A stretch of 64,000 nucleotides of DNA from Limanda limanda (taxonomy: Eukaryota; Chordata; Actinopteri; Pleuronectiformes; Pleuronectidae), in NCBI RefSeq assembly GCF_963576545.1, contig NC_083649.1, positions 698,637 through 762,636 on the forward strand, in the 5' to 3' direction. Within the stretch, counting starts at the first letter, position 1. Each line of letters begins with the position of its first letter. The notes under the pieces are model-generated. The model saw only the letters and a program-made list of their open reading frames with translations. It had not been told where the DNA came from and ran no database searches. A program made the position numbers and the translations under genes. Below are positions 45,086 through 56,500 of the stretch, piece by piece.

Positions 45086-46512
45086 CAGTGGGTACGGAAA
45101 GTATTCAGACCCCTTTACATTTTTCACTCTGTTTCATTGCAGCCATTTTCTAAAATCAAAAAAGTTCATTTTATTTCTCATCAATGTACACTCAGCACCC
45201 CATCTTGACAGAAAAAAACGGGTCATGAGCCATGAGTCTTCTTGGGAATGATGCAACAAGTTTTTCACACCTGGATTTGGGGATCCTCTGCCATTCTTCG
45301 TTGCAGATCCTCTCCAGTTCCGTCAGGTTGGATGGTGAACGTTGGTGGACAGCCATGTTCAGGTCTCTCCAGAGATGCTCAATTGGGTTTAGGTCAGGGC
45401 TCTGGCTGGGCCAGTCCAGAACGGTCACAGAGTTGTTCTGAAGCCACTCCTTTGTTATTTTAGCTGTCTGCTTAGGGTCATTGCCTTGTTGGAAGGTGAA
45501 CCTTCGGCCCAGTCTGAGGTCCAGAGCCCTCTGGAAGAGGTTTTCTTCTAGGATATCTCTGTACTTGGCCGCATTCATCTTTCCTTCAATTGCAACCAGT
45601 CGTCCTGTCCCTGCAGCTGAAACCCCCCCCATAGCATGATGCTGCCACCACCATGTTTCACTGTTGGGATTGTATTGGGCAGGTGATGAGCAGTGCCTGG
45701 TTTTCTCCACACATACCGCTTAGAATTAACACCAACAAGTTCAATCTTGGTCTCATCAGACCAGAGAATCTTATTTCTCATAGTCTGGGAGTCCTTCATG
45801 TGTTTTTTGGTAAACTCTCTGCAGGCTTTCATATGTGTTGCACTGAGGAGAGGCTTCCGTCGGGCCACTCTGCCATAAAGCCCCGACTGGTGGAGGGCTG
45901 CAGTGATAGTTGACTTTGTGGAACTTTCTCCCATCTCCCTACTGCATCTCTGGAGCTCAGCCACAGTGATCTTTGGGTTCTTCTTTACCTCTCTCACCAA
46001 GGCTCTTCTCCCACGATTGCTCAGTTTGGCTGGACGGCCAGGTCTAGGAAGAGTTCTGGTCGTCCCAAACTTCTTCCATTTAAGGATTATGGAGGCCACT
46101 GTGCTCTTAGGAACCTTGAGTACTGCAGAAATTCTTTTGTAACCTTGGCCAGATCTGTGCCTTGCCACAATTCTGTCTCTGAGCTCCTTGGGCAGTTCCT
46201 TCGACCTCATGATTCTCATTTGCTCTGACATGCACTGTGAGCTGTAAGGTCTTATAGAGACAGGTGTGTGCCTTTCCTAATCGAGTCCAATCAGTTTAAT
46301 TAAACACAGCTGGACTCCAATGAAGGAGTAGAACCATCTCAAGGAGGATCAGAAGAAATGGACATCATGTGAGTTCAATATGAGTGTCACAGCAAAAGGT
46401 CTGAATACTTATGACCATGTGATATTTCAGTTTTTCTTTTTTAATACATTTGCAAAAATTTCTACTTTTCTGTTTTTTTTTTTCAGTCAAGATGGGGTGC
46501 TGAGTGTACATT
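45086..46512 (-). mobile_element. Tc1-like transposon nested in the long-TIR element
   Basis: The left end begins after a TA with cagtgggtacggaaag and extends as a long inverted/direct-repeat arm. An inner block tgtacactcagcaccccatc at about 45187 is inverted on the right as gatggggtgctgagtgtaca at 46491-46510. The right outer arm (the counterpart of cagtgggtac) is absent, so the right end is truncated. It codes for a frameshifted transposase. Confidence 0.88.
45192..46231 (-). pseudogene. Tc1-type transposase, single frameshift
   Basis: On - the first frame runs from MSEQMRIMRSKELPKEL through a paired-like helix-turn-helix and the DDE first aspartate in WSDETKIE to IMLWGG. A run of eight G (aacccccccc on +, near 45621-45632) where seven would keep frame shifts to the second frame. 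That frame continues with VSAAGTGRLVAIEG, GNDPKQTA (second D) and SPDLNPIEHLWRDL (third acidic E region), to a stop at 45192. About 340 residues if unbroken, the usual Tc1 size. All DDE-type motifs are still present. A cut-and-paste transposase acting on TA sites; inactive as read because of the shift. Confidence 0.92.
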
Positions 46513-47310
46513 GTACAGTGTTCAAGTAATTCACAGATTCATGTTTTTATTTTTAACATACATGTAGAAGAGACAGTGAATCCTCAAGCTATCTGTGGAT
46601 GGCACACATACTCCCACATTAGTGAGATGTGGGACCCTGATGGGTAGCACACAACTTACCTAATCTTGGATGGATGGAGGTTGTTAGGCAGAGGGTCAAA
46701 TCAGCCTCACAATATGTTGGATGCATGTTAATGTGTATTGAAAGACATTTAAATTCGTGAAAAAAAAAAAAAAATTATTAATTTTTAAGATTTCGCGAAC
46801 CCCCTGCAGTACCTCCGCGGACCCCCTAGGGGTCGCGGACCCCCTGTTGAAGACCTCTGCTTTAGACAAATAGAAAAAAGATAGAATTTTTCATGGTGTT
46901 AACTGGGTTATTTTTATTTTTTATTGTTTTTGGGGAGGCGGGGGGGGTTTGGAACCCTTTATTCGTGAATAATGGCTGAAAATGCAGTGAGTGGGAAAAG
47001 TGGGGGTGGCTGTTTTTGCACTAAGGAGTGGTTTTGGTGAAAAACTAATGCTTGCAATCAACTCAGATTCATGAAAAACCCCTAGTTTGACCCCTCACAA
47101 GTTACTTAAAGCCAAATTTAACATTTTCGATTTTTCAAAAATCGGTTACAGGTACCCCGACTTTGAGCAATTTTTTAGGAGGTTTCCCACGGGAGTTGAA
47201 TTTCAACATTTTAAGACATGATATTACACACCTTCCTAAACACAATTGTAAAGAAATTTCTTGGTAAGGATTTACTTCCCAGATTTTCATATGTTGCCCT
47301 CACTATCAGA

Positions 47311-48383
47311 GTTAAATATGATCTTGACCAGTTGAAAGAAAGAAATCACTGACCAGTGTAAGTGGTGGAGAATGAGTGAACATAGAGGGATAAAACCTTT
47401 TTATAAACAGTCTATGGATGAAACACTTGTTTGATTAACATGGAGGTCACAAGGGGGAGGGGGGGTAGGTTCAATGCTTGGGTCTGAACATGAAAAGAAT
47501 CCAGTTTTAACAACTCAATTTTAAATGGACTGAAAACATGTGACACTATGAAGACCAACACAAACGTGATATGCAATCATTTTATTTCATGTTGTGGTGA
47601 TACAGCACAGGAGCTTTTCTTCAAAGACAATCTGAAACGTTTCTGGAGGAACAGAAGAAGGCAGAAGCTACAGTCGCACATTAGACGAGGATGATGCAAC
47701 TTGAATCCTATCCTTTTGAAATGTTAATGCCTAATGAAGTGAACTAGTGAACTTAGGATCAGGGTCATATCTGAACCACACCTCCACAATACAACCGTCT
47801 GACTCAGCCTTTTTTCTCCCCTCTCTCCATTCTTCTTCCTCTCTCATCACATCCCACCTCCCTTCATCCTCGTTCAGCATTTCTCCTCCTGCACTCGTCT
47901 CTTCCTACTCGTATTCAGTCTGGTGCACACCTTTTCTCCTTCTCTGTACCATCTGAGGCCTGTGATCAGCTCGGGACCCTTTTCTGTCTGAACCCGACTG
48001 ATCCAGAGAGAAACCTGAGCCTGATGTTTCCCCCAGTTACAGGCAAAACATCCAGCAGCCCAGCCAGCGGGTCTGAACCAACCTGACGCCGATATCATCT
48101 CAACCGCTCCGTCCTGTCAGGTCCCAACGGGTCCCGACGGACTCGGGTGGGAAACAGACGGATGTTTAACCTTCACCTCCCCTCAATGTTCAACACTTCC
48201 ACTTCCATTAACACCTTTCAATGACAGGTCGCTGTAGCCGGATCTGATTGAAACAATCATAATTTTGACAGGATTCTATTCACTAAAGAAAAAGAGACAA
48301 ACTGATAAGACTCAGACTTTTGGCCTGAACTTTACATTAAAGTCAAATGCTAGAAATGTTGGCATTTGACAAGCAGCATGAGT
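47311..48383. other. Flank, nothing recognised
   Basis: Mixed sequence with a C/T-rich part near 47800-47960. No convincing exon on either strand. Probably 3' flank of the odorant receptor gene. Confidence 0.5.
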
Positions 48384-49313
48384 TTAACAAGTCAATACAT
48401 GTGTCAGGGTCAGATGGTACAAGAGCACAGGCCTGATGGTCTTATCTCTGAGCCCATAGATGAGAGAACTCAGACATCTGGGGAGCATGATGACGAGCAC
48501 ATATAAAGTATTTAGGATGATCAGAAGTATTGGCCTTGTCACAATCCTTGCAATGGATCCAACGACAGAGTTGTGTATAGTTGATAAGAGGATGAGGCCC
48601 AGCTGCACCAGATGCAGCAGCAGGGTGTTACGAGCTTTACGAGCTGAAGCTTTGTCTGTAGACGCTGACCTGGCTGCCACCATCACACCGATGTAGGTGG
48701 ATATGATCACTGCAGCCGCTGATACAAACACAATGCAAGTGAAAGCTCTGTCATAATCATCAGACATCGGCCCGATCAACATGACATGGGATGCACAAAA
48801 TTCTTTCATCTGCAGAGTGTCCAGGTCTATAAACGGGAAATCTAACATCAGCAGAACGTGGAAGAGGATGTTCAGTGAACTAATGGCCCAAACCACCATG
48901 ATGGCCAGTGCTGTGTTTGTGATGGTGATGATGGTAGCGTGTCGCAGCGGCTGGCACACAGCTACATATCTCTCCAGAGACATCACCACCAGAGTGAGAG
49001 GGGAGATTTCATTTGTGATAGTAGAGAGCATGACCAGAAGACCACACACAGGATACGACAGCCGTGTTCTACAGGCAGACAAAATGTACAATAACTGGCT
49101 CAGTGTCATCTGCACGGTGTCGGCCACCAGGAGGTTGAACAGGAGGATGTAACGAGAGGACTCACGAAACACTGCTTTGCTCCTCAGGGTGAACAACATG
49201 GTGACATTAATGAAGAGGAAGATGCAGCAGGGCACAGAGGTCACAGTGCCCAGCATCACTCTGTGCAGCAACGCATCACCAGTAGTAGTGTTGGTTTGAG
49301 CTGTACGTGACAT
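48384..49313 (-). CDS. or131-2: Odorant receptor 131-2-like (class A GPCR), intronless
   Basis: A single uninterrupted frame of 309 residues from ATG at 49313 (MSRTAQTNTTTGDALL) to TAA at 48384. An upstream in-frame Met at 49379 would add 22 Cys/Ser-rich residues and is less likely. Seven hydrophobic segments are visible. An N-glycosylation site NTT is near the N-terminus. The TM3 end reads SLERYVAVCQPLRHA (the receptor DRY-like position), TM5-TM6 link has ARSASTDKASARKARNTLL, and TM7 PRCLSSLIYGLRDKTIRPVL. These match teleost OR131-type receptors as I remember them. It would act at the olfactory sensory cilia through a G protein. No break seen; it may be functional. Neighbouring mobile elements fit a receptor-cluster setting. 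Confidence 0.92.
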   Translation of the reverse strand: MSRTAQTNTTTGDALLHRVMLGTVTSVPCCIFLFINVTMLFTLRSKAVFRESSRYILLFNLLVADTVQMTLSQLLYILSACRTRLSYPVCGLLVMLSTITNEISPLTLVVMSLERYVAVCQPLRHATIITITNTALAIMVVWAISSLNILFHVLLMLDFPFIDLDTLQMKEFCASHVMLIGPMSDDYDRAFTCIVFVSAAAVIISTYIGVMVAARSASTDKASARKARNTLLLHLVQLGLILLSTIHNSVVGSIARIVTRPILLIILNTLYVLVIMLPRCLSSLIYGLRDKTIRPVLLYHLTLTHVLTC

Positions 49314-50022
49314 CTCAGAGAAGCATTTACCACATGAACAGCTAGAGCCTGTTGATGCAGCTGGAAAACAACAGCACAATGAATCTCTTCATCTGTCCCC
49401 TGTATTCTGAGAACAGTGGAAAAAACACAAAGAGGCTCATCAAGTTGCATCCAAAACCCAAAAGCATTCACATTTCCCTTTGCAGATCATTAGCAGGTCA
49501 GTGTGTGTCTGTGTGTGAGCAGCTCTGCTGAGGCAACATGTTCCCATCGTCTGTATATCAGCTGCACAGGACGTCACATGACTCTGACATGTGACCACGC
49601 TGCTAGTGCTCGTAAACAGGACTGCACACAACTAAAGACGCTGTGGGAATATTATAATGATAATAATATTAAAAATTACTTTCATTATTAATATTAATGT
49701 AATAAATATGAATATCATTAGTGTTTATGATTAAATGGCTTGTCCCTGTTATTGCTTTGTACAAACTCATTTCACTTTGTAATATTTTACGTTTGTTTCC
49801 CTTTCCCCTGTTTCCTTTGATCCCTCCTGGGAGACCTGAAGCTTTCAGAAGGAACTTGCAAGTTGAAAACTGTCGCAGTGATCTGAATATGACATCTGCA
49901 TTTTTCTGAATTCCTGCAGCATCTATATCAATTTGAATTTGAACACATTCAACCATTGAATTCGATAATTTTTGCAAAATGTTTTCTTTTCCCAGCAAAC
50001 TCTCATAAGCAGTTAAAGGTGT
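49314..50022. other. Upstream flank of the odorant receptor, nothing recognised
   Basis: Contains a TAA/AAT-rich patch at 49645-49710. No second exon or element end was identified. Confidence 0.5.
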
Positions 50023-50540
50023 TGGGAAACACGAGGCTCCCCTTTCGGCCTACATGTGTGGTCAAAGCTTGAAACAAGCATGCCACATGTTCTGGAGTGA
50101 ACTCAATCTCCCAAGATGCCACAAGTTCTATTGTTCTGAAAAACCAAGGAACTCAGTCTCCCAGGGGGCAACAGGTTTTTTTTTGTTTCAGCAACTTCAC
50201 GCATAGGTGTGAAAAGTCACAATGCTCACCTCCTACTGGTCACTCTGGCCCATCACCCGTGAGGTCACCGGGCCTATATAAGACCAAGGTCTGCCCCAAT
50301 TCTTCTTCTTTCCGCCGACCCTCCAAGGACAGCAGGCTACCAGCCTCTTCTCCTGCTAGGAGAGGTGCAGTTTCCAACTCATGTCTTCGACGTCACAGGA
50401 CTGCAACTGCACAGCAACTTTCTCCCTTTCTAAGGACTGGTAACATACTGGGCTTAATAAAGATACTAGACTAAGCAGGACTGTTTATTTGATTCCGTGT
50501 GGTGTGTATAAGTTTGATGTGTTGTGTTATTGTGGTTACA
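50023..50540 (+). mobile_element. Possible solo LTR
   Basis: The stretch starts near tgttgggaaacacgagg, has a TATA-like ctatataagacc at 50272-50283 and an AATAAA at about 50455-50460, followed by a GT-rich end. Promoter and polyadenylation signal about 180 bp apart resemble an LTR. No second LTR, primer site or coding region is attached, and the exact ends are unclear. Confidence 0.4.
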
Positions 50541-51029
50541 AGTTAAATGAAAGTTTAAGGAGACATATTATGCCCATTTTACCACAAGTTGATATGGTTC
50601 CTTGGTGTCTTAATGAAATGTCTGTAACATTTTTTGGTCAAAATACCATAAGGATCATTTAAAACAGCAGCCTTTTTACCCTGTCTAAAACAGCCCTCTT
50701 CAGATTGATCTGTTTTGAGTCCCCCCGCCCCCCCTCTCCTTGCCACGCCCCCCTCTCACCACCCCCCCCCCCTGTCAATCACACACACACACATCCACTT
50801 TCACGTCTTAAATCTCTCCTTAGCCTATGTAAGGTTGTTAAAATAATTTTAAGTCACTGTCATACACATATATTTCTGTATTTGTTTGTTGTGTTTCTTC
50901 ATTGAAGCTACAATTTTAAAACTACAACACCTTCTGATAAGGATGTACATTTATTTAAATACATGCATTAGATATGTGTGTATACAGTATATAATTGTAT
51001 GTGTATTTTTATTCATACAGGGCTTATAT

Positions 51030-51180
51030 ACACAGACACACGCACACACACAGATAGACACAGACACACACACAGACACACACACACAGATAGACACAGA
51101 CACACACACAGACACAGACACACAGATAGACACAGACACACACACACACGCACACAGATAGACACAGACACACACACAGG
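51030..51180. repeat. CA/GACA-rich microsatellite
   Basis: Mixed acacac, cagacaca and cagatagacacagac units, about 150 bp. Three short ORFs here are by-products. Confidence 0.9.
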
Positions 51181-51319
51181 CAGACAAAGGGATGTGGGGG
51201 CTAGCTTTGGAAGCTAACACTGCTGCAACTTTTGCGGCGAAATGCCCTTAAAACCCCGGGTATGAGTCTATTATAAAGCGAGCGACGGAGGCGGCAACGA
51301 GCTGCTGGTGACCCGCACC

Positions 51320-52806
51320 CAGGGGTGGACTGGGACAAAAATTCAGCCCTGGCATTGTCTGTCCAGACCAGCCCACTACATTATCAGCGGACACCACATA
51401 GAAGTCCACAAATCTCGCGGCGTCTTCTCTCATGCATACTACTGTTACCACCTGGCTCAAAGATGGCAACAAGAAGGGAGGCCACACACAAACCTCTCAA
51501 GCCAAAAGTAAATTTATTTAACTCCAAATCAAGATAGCTCTAACTACGTAGTGGGATGTGTAAAATATGTTGCGCGTCAGTTGTGTTAACAGTGTTTGGA
51601 TGTGTGAAAATAAGGTGTGATGTATGTTGTAAGGTGCAGAAGCAAAGAAAAACAAAGGCTGAGGGCCCCATGCCCCTGGAAGCAGCCTTTAGATCTGTAG
51701 CTGAAGCCCAGCCCAAAAGGGCAGGCCCAGGGTGACGCCCCTGCCAGCTCTACCTGTGTCTCAGGTGATCCTGTCTTTGGGCTGACACACTCCTCACTCT
51801 CTACAGCTGTTTCCCTTTCAGGTGATCCTGTCTTTGGGCTGCCTGCATTGGCCTGGCTCACTCCCTGAATTGACCAGCCTGACTTGCCCTGAACCTGTCT
51901 GGGCTGGACATAGGGAAAGTATTTATCATTGGATGGGGAAACTCAACCACAGAATCATGTAGGCTACAAGAAATTCTCACAAAAAATAAGTACACCGCAT
52001 TCATATTTTTTTTCTTTGCTTCACATCATTAACAGTGCATTGAGTTTTTACAAAGTAGTGACAGGCAGCTCAGGGCACGTGACAAATGAATGAGAGACCG
52101 ATCCGTATGAATGAACTGTTGTGCTTACTGCTCGTCACACAGCCTGAGTGGCCTGGCTAGCTTATGCAGCTGCACATGTCTAAAAAATGTAGCCTAGCTA
52201 GCCCCCAGGCTAACGTTAGTTACCATGTCTGCCTCCACACACTCATCTTTGTCGAGTCCTCCTCGCTCGTCTCCCGGCGCACCTGCTGCTGCTGGGCTGG
52301 TGAACCCCGCACCAAATAGGTCTGTCAGATTGGCACATTTAGCCGCCTCCACCTCCAGAGACTTCAGCTTTTTTTTACGTTGCTTCTCAGCGCCACCCGG
52401 GCGTTTTTAGGGCCCGAGCAACGAATGGTGGGAGGCCCTATTGAATCTGTAATTTACTCTTTCTATCCATGTTTTCTGTCTCAGCAGCAGCCCGTCCCGC
52501 GACTCCCACCGCCAATGCCACGAGGTCCCGCCCACCCTGGTTTGTGTTGTGATTGACAGCCCTATCAGGGCTGTCAGCCAATGATTGATTGACGATGACA
52601 AACAATAGACCAATAATATGTGTCGATGCTGGCAACACACTGCTAGCCCTCTGTAGCCAATTGGTGGGCCCAATAGGAGGGAATTTAGAGAGGAAGAAGA
52701 GAAAAAAAAAAAAAAAAAAAAAAACGTAGCGGACCAGACCGGCCCACATTGGGTTAGCGGCCCACCGGGACGATGCCCGGTATGCCAGATGGCCAGTCCA
52801 CCCCTG
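51320..52806. mobile_element. hAT-like non-autonomous element with perfect 8 bp target duplication
   Basis: The termini are inverted: caggggtggactgg starts at 51320 and its complement ccagtccacccctg ends at 52806. Both sides are flanked by cccgcacc (51312-51319 and 52807-52814), an exact 8 bp duplication characteristic of hAT. Length 1,487 bp. No hAT transposase frame was recognised. A run of about 22 A lies at 52701-52723. Confidence 0.85.
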
Positions 52807-53230
52807 CCCGCACCAGTGCTCAGGCTGCATGGAGCAAATCTGTAAGAGCCACAAAAGTTATAAGACACAGCTCTCTCCCCCCCTCCTCCTCCTCCGCTTC
52901 GCCACCGTGGCGCTGAGCGAGCGCCTTGGCACGGGTACAATGCAACCGGAGACCAGGGGGGGGTCCTTGAACACTTTCCGGTGCTAGTTTCTAACAAAGA
53001 CAGACACACACAGAAGCTACGAGTCGGGTTAGCCTTCTGGGATCTCTCCCCCCACCTCCCAGTCCGATGCTTCCCGGGTGGGGGGCCACATGCAATACTG
53101 CTGTAAATACGTTCACAAGCAACCATTCCAGAAAGTGCTGGAGCTCTAAACACAAACTAGCAGCTAGCTACCGTTAGCTCCCTGCTGATACACGTAGAGC
53201 ATCTAAGTGGCCGCAGCGGCAGAGACACGG

Positions 53231-53322
53231 TCCCCAACACCGGGACGTCCCCTGAGCCGACACCGGGACGTCCCTGGAGCCGACACCGGGACGTCCCCGC
53301 AGCCGACACCGGGACGTCCCCC
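53231..53322. repeat. 24 bp tandem repeat
   Basis: Four copies of a GC-rich unit around gacaccgggacgtccc, separated by c/g-rich variants (ctgagcc, tggagcc, cgcagcc). Confidence 0.9.
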
Positions 53323-53599
53323 GAGGTGCACGGAGGTGCCGGTGCCGGAGCTAACGCTAGCAGCAAGCTAACGTTAGATTCCGTCAAAAAGCTGTTTCTA
53401 TTTATACATCCTGCTTCTACCGGGGAAAAACACACACACAGAAGCCAGCGTTAGCTGCTGCTGCTACCCGTAAACACAGACTGACACATCCAACAAGTCA
53501 CAGCCAGCTGAGGGAGCAGAGGCACTTCTCAGTCTCTAATTAGCATTAACACAGACACCGCATGTCTCTACCTACTTATCTACGTCCCCACTCCAGAAG

Positions 53600-56500
53600 A
53601 AGGGGTAGGGGGGAGCGTAGAAATATGTAGAAACCTCAGAGAGACACATGTGAGGATCCGTCTCCCAGGACGGACAGAAGTGCAATAGATGTCAAGTGTA
53701 AGAAAACATCATCAGGATTAAAGTTTTTAGCAGCATCGATGAGGGGAAACATTTTTCAATACTATGTGTGAAGCAGTCCTGCTGCATCATAGTCTCTGGT
53801 CAGCAGCAAGATCACGTTCCAGCATCAGGATGCGATCCACTATAGTCCACAGTCATTGTCCACTGCCGCCAGTTAGAATCCATTATCAGCCGCCGCCTCG
53901 GTCGTGGTCCACTATCATCCGATGCCAACGCCACAAAGGATCCTCCATTACCACTACGATCAGCTGGCACGATACAGAATTCACCAAACTGGATCCACCA
54001 TTGCGACCTCCGACACGCGATCCACAGATCCTAATCCATGGTGCGGCCACAGCTGTGGCCCTGCATCCGCGGGCGCTAAGGCACAGAAACTCCGGGAAAG
54101 GGGTCAAGTTAGTAACATGTACTGATGAGATAAGAGTTACTTTGATGTGATAAGTATGGAGAAGAGGAAGGAGAAGCAGGAAAGAGAAGCTCCGTGTGTC
54201 ATGTGTCATAAATTCCCTGTGCGTCTTAGCGTCATCTGCCGCACTAATTAGCTCTAACTATAAGCTTTATCAAAAAGGAAGTCTTCAGTCTAATCTTAAA
54301 CAAACAGAGTGTGTCTGCTTCCCGAACTGAAAGTGAGAGATTATTCCACAGCAGTGGGGCTTGGCTCCTACTCTACTTTTAGAGACTTTAGGGACGACAA
54401 GTAAACCTGAATTCTGGGATCGGAGTGCTCTAGTAGGTTGATATGGTATTAACATCTCTTTAAGGTAAAAAGGTGCCATATCATTAAGGGCTTTGAAGGT
54501 GAGGAGGAGAATTTTAAATTCTATTCTTGATTTAACAGGAAGCCAGTGTAGCGATGCTAATACTGGAGAAATGTGCTCTCTTTTCTTGGTTCTCGTCAGG
54601 ACACGTGCTGCGGCATTTTGGACAAGCTGCAGAGTCTTTAACGACTTAATAATGAATTACAATAGTCCAGTCTCGATGTAACAAAGGCGTGGACTAGTTT
54701 TTCTGAATCTTTTTGCGAAAAGACATGTCAGATTTTTGAGATATTACGCAAGTCGAAAAAGGCGGTCCTAGAAATTTGTTTTAAGTGACTATTAAAGGAC
54801 AAATCAGGATCGAAGATCACTCCCAAGTTCCTGACTGTTTCATTGGAAGCAAGGGCAATGTCATCTAGCGCAGCTATATCATTAGATTTTGTATCTCTAA
54901 GGTGTTTAGGGCCGAGTATTATAACCTCAGTTTTATCTGAGTTTAATAAGAGAAAATTGCGAGTCGTCCAGGTTTTTATGTCCTTGAGACATGCTCGAAG
55001 TTTAGTTAATTGATTACTTTGATCAGGTTTTATTGACAAATATAACTGGGTGTCATCTGCATAGCAGTGAAAATTTACAGAGTGTGTCCTGATAATGTTT
55101 CCTAGTGGAAGCATATATAATGAGAATAAAATTGGGCCGAGCACAGACCCCTGTGGGACACCATGGTTAACTTTGGTGCGCACCGATGACTCATCATTGA
55201 TTTGAACGAATTGGGAGCGATCAGAAAAATAAGATTTAAACCAGTTTAGGGCCGTTCCTTTAATGTTAATTAACTGTTCTAGTCTCTGTAATAAAATTTG
55301 ATGGTCAATTGTGTGGAATGCTGCACTGAGATCTAACAGAACGAGGACAGACACAAGTCCCTGATCTGAAGCTATTAGAAGGTCATTAGTGACTTTTGCC
55401 AGGGCTGTCTCTGTGCTGTGATTGGTTCTAAACCCAGACTGAAAGTCTTCATATATATTATTTTCCTGGAGGAACTCACACAGCTGATTGGCTACAACTT
55501 TTTCTAAGATTTTAGACAGGAAGGGGAGATTGGATATTGGCCTGTAATTTGCTAAAACCTCTGGGTCTAGGGTGGGTTTTTTGAGTAGGGGTTTGATTAC
55601 AGCTATTTTAAAAGACTGTGGTACATAAGCTGATGATAATGACAGATTGATTGTGTTAAGTAACGAATTATCAATTAGGGGCAGAATTTCTTTAAGTAAT
55701 TTAGTTGGAATCGGATCTAAAATACAGGTTGTTGGTTTAGAACCTGAGATTATTTTGGTAAACTGATCACGGGTGATCAGAGAGAAGCTGTCTAAATAAT
55801 GGGAAGGATTCTCAGCCGTTTCTGAGATCTCTATTGTTGGGCGGATATTTGTGCCAATTGAGGGCAGGAGATGGTTGATTTTATTTCTAATAGTTAGAAT
55901 TTTATCATTAAAAAAGGTCATAAAGATATTGCTATTTAGGGATCGAGGAATACTGGGTTCGGTGGAGGTGTGACTCTCTGTCAGCCTGGCTACAGAGCTG
56001 AAGAGAAACCTGGGGTTGTTTTTATTCTCTTCTATTAGTTTTGAATAATAGGCAGCTCTTGCTTTGTGGAGAGCCTTTTTATATTCTGTAACACTACTCT
56101 TCCAGTCTAGGAGATTTTCAACATTATTGCTGGAGCGCCACTTCCTTTCTATTTTCTTGATATTTGTTTCAACTCATTTGTCTTGGAATTATACCACGGA
56201 GCTAATTTACTATGTTTTACACATTTCCTTTTTAGAGGCGCTATTGAGTCTAATGTTAATCGTAACGAGTCTGCAGAGCTATCTACGAGGTGGTCAATCT
56301 CAATAGAGCTCGGGTTTTTAAAGAATTTGTTGTTTATGTCGACGGATAATACGGGTTTAAATGTAATCGGAATTATTTCCTTAAATTTAGCTACAGCACT
56401 ATCAGGTTGACATCTAGAAAATGAGTTTTTTATTAGGGGCATATATTCATATAATGAAAAATCAAAGGTTTTTAAATTATGGTCTGATAGTACTGGATTG

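Larger units (their letters stand above)
42965..47310. mobile_element. Unclassified DNA element with about 450 bp inverted repeats
   Basis: The left end (42965-43431) and right end (46857-47310) are inverted copies. Matched landmarks are ctgggaagtaaatcc, aattgctt/aagcaatt-type blocks, ggtacctgtaaccg, caagcattagtttttc, and the inner edge gacaaatagaaaaaag. Just inside the left repeat, at about 43463-43497, a direct copy of the subterminal block gcattagtttttcaccaaaa recurs. The interior carries a broken CXC-domain gene (43577-44996) and a Tc1 insertion (45086-46512). Homology fades at the outer ends, so the target duplication could not be read. Superfamily unknown to me. Confidence 0.7.

Noticed and set aside
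50097..50474. 125-codon ORF
   Set aside because: It overlaps TATA and AATAAA signals of a probable LTR and has no protein-like features.
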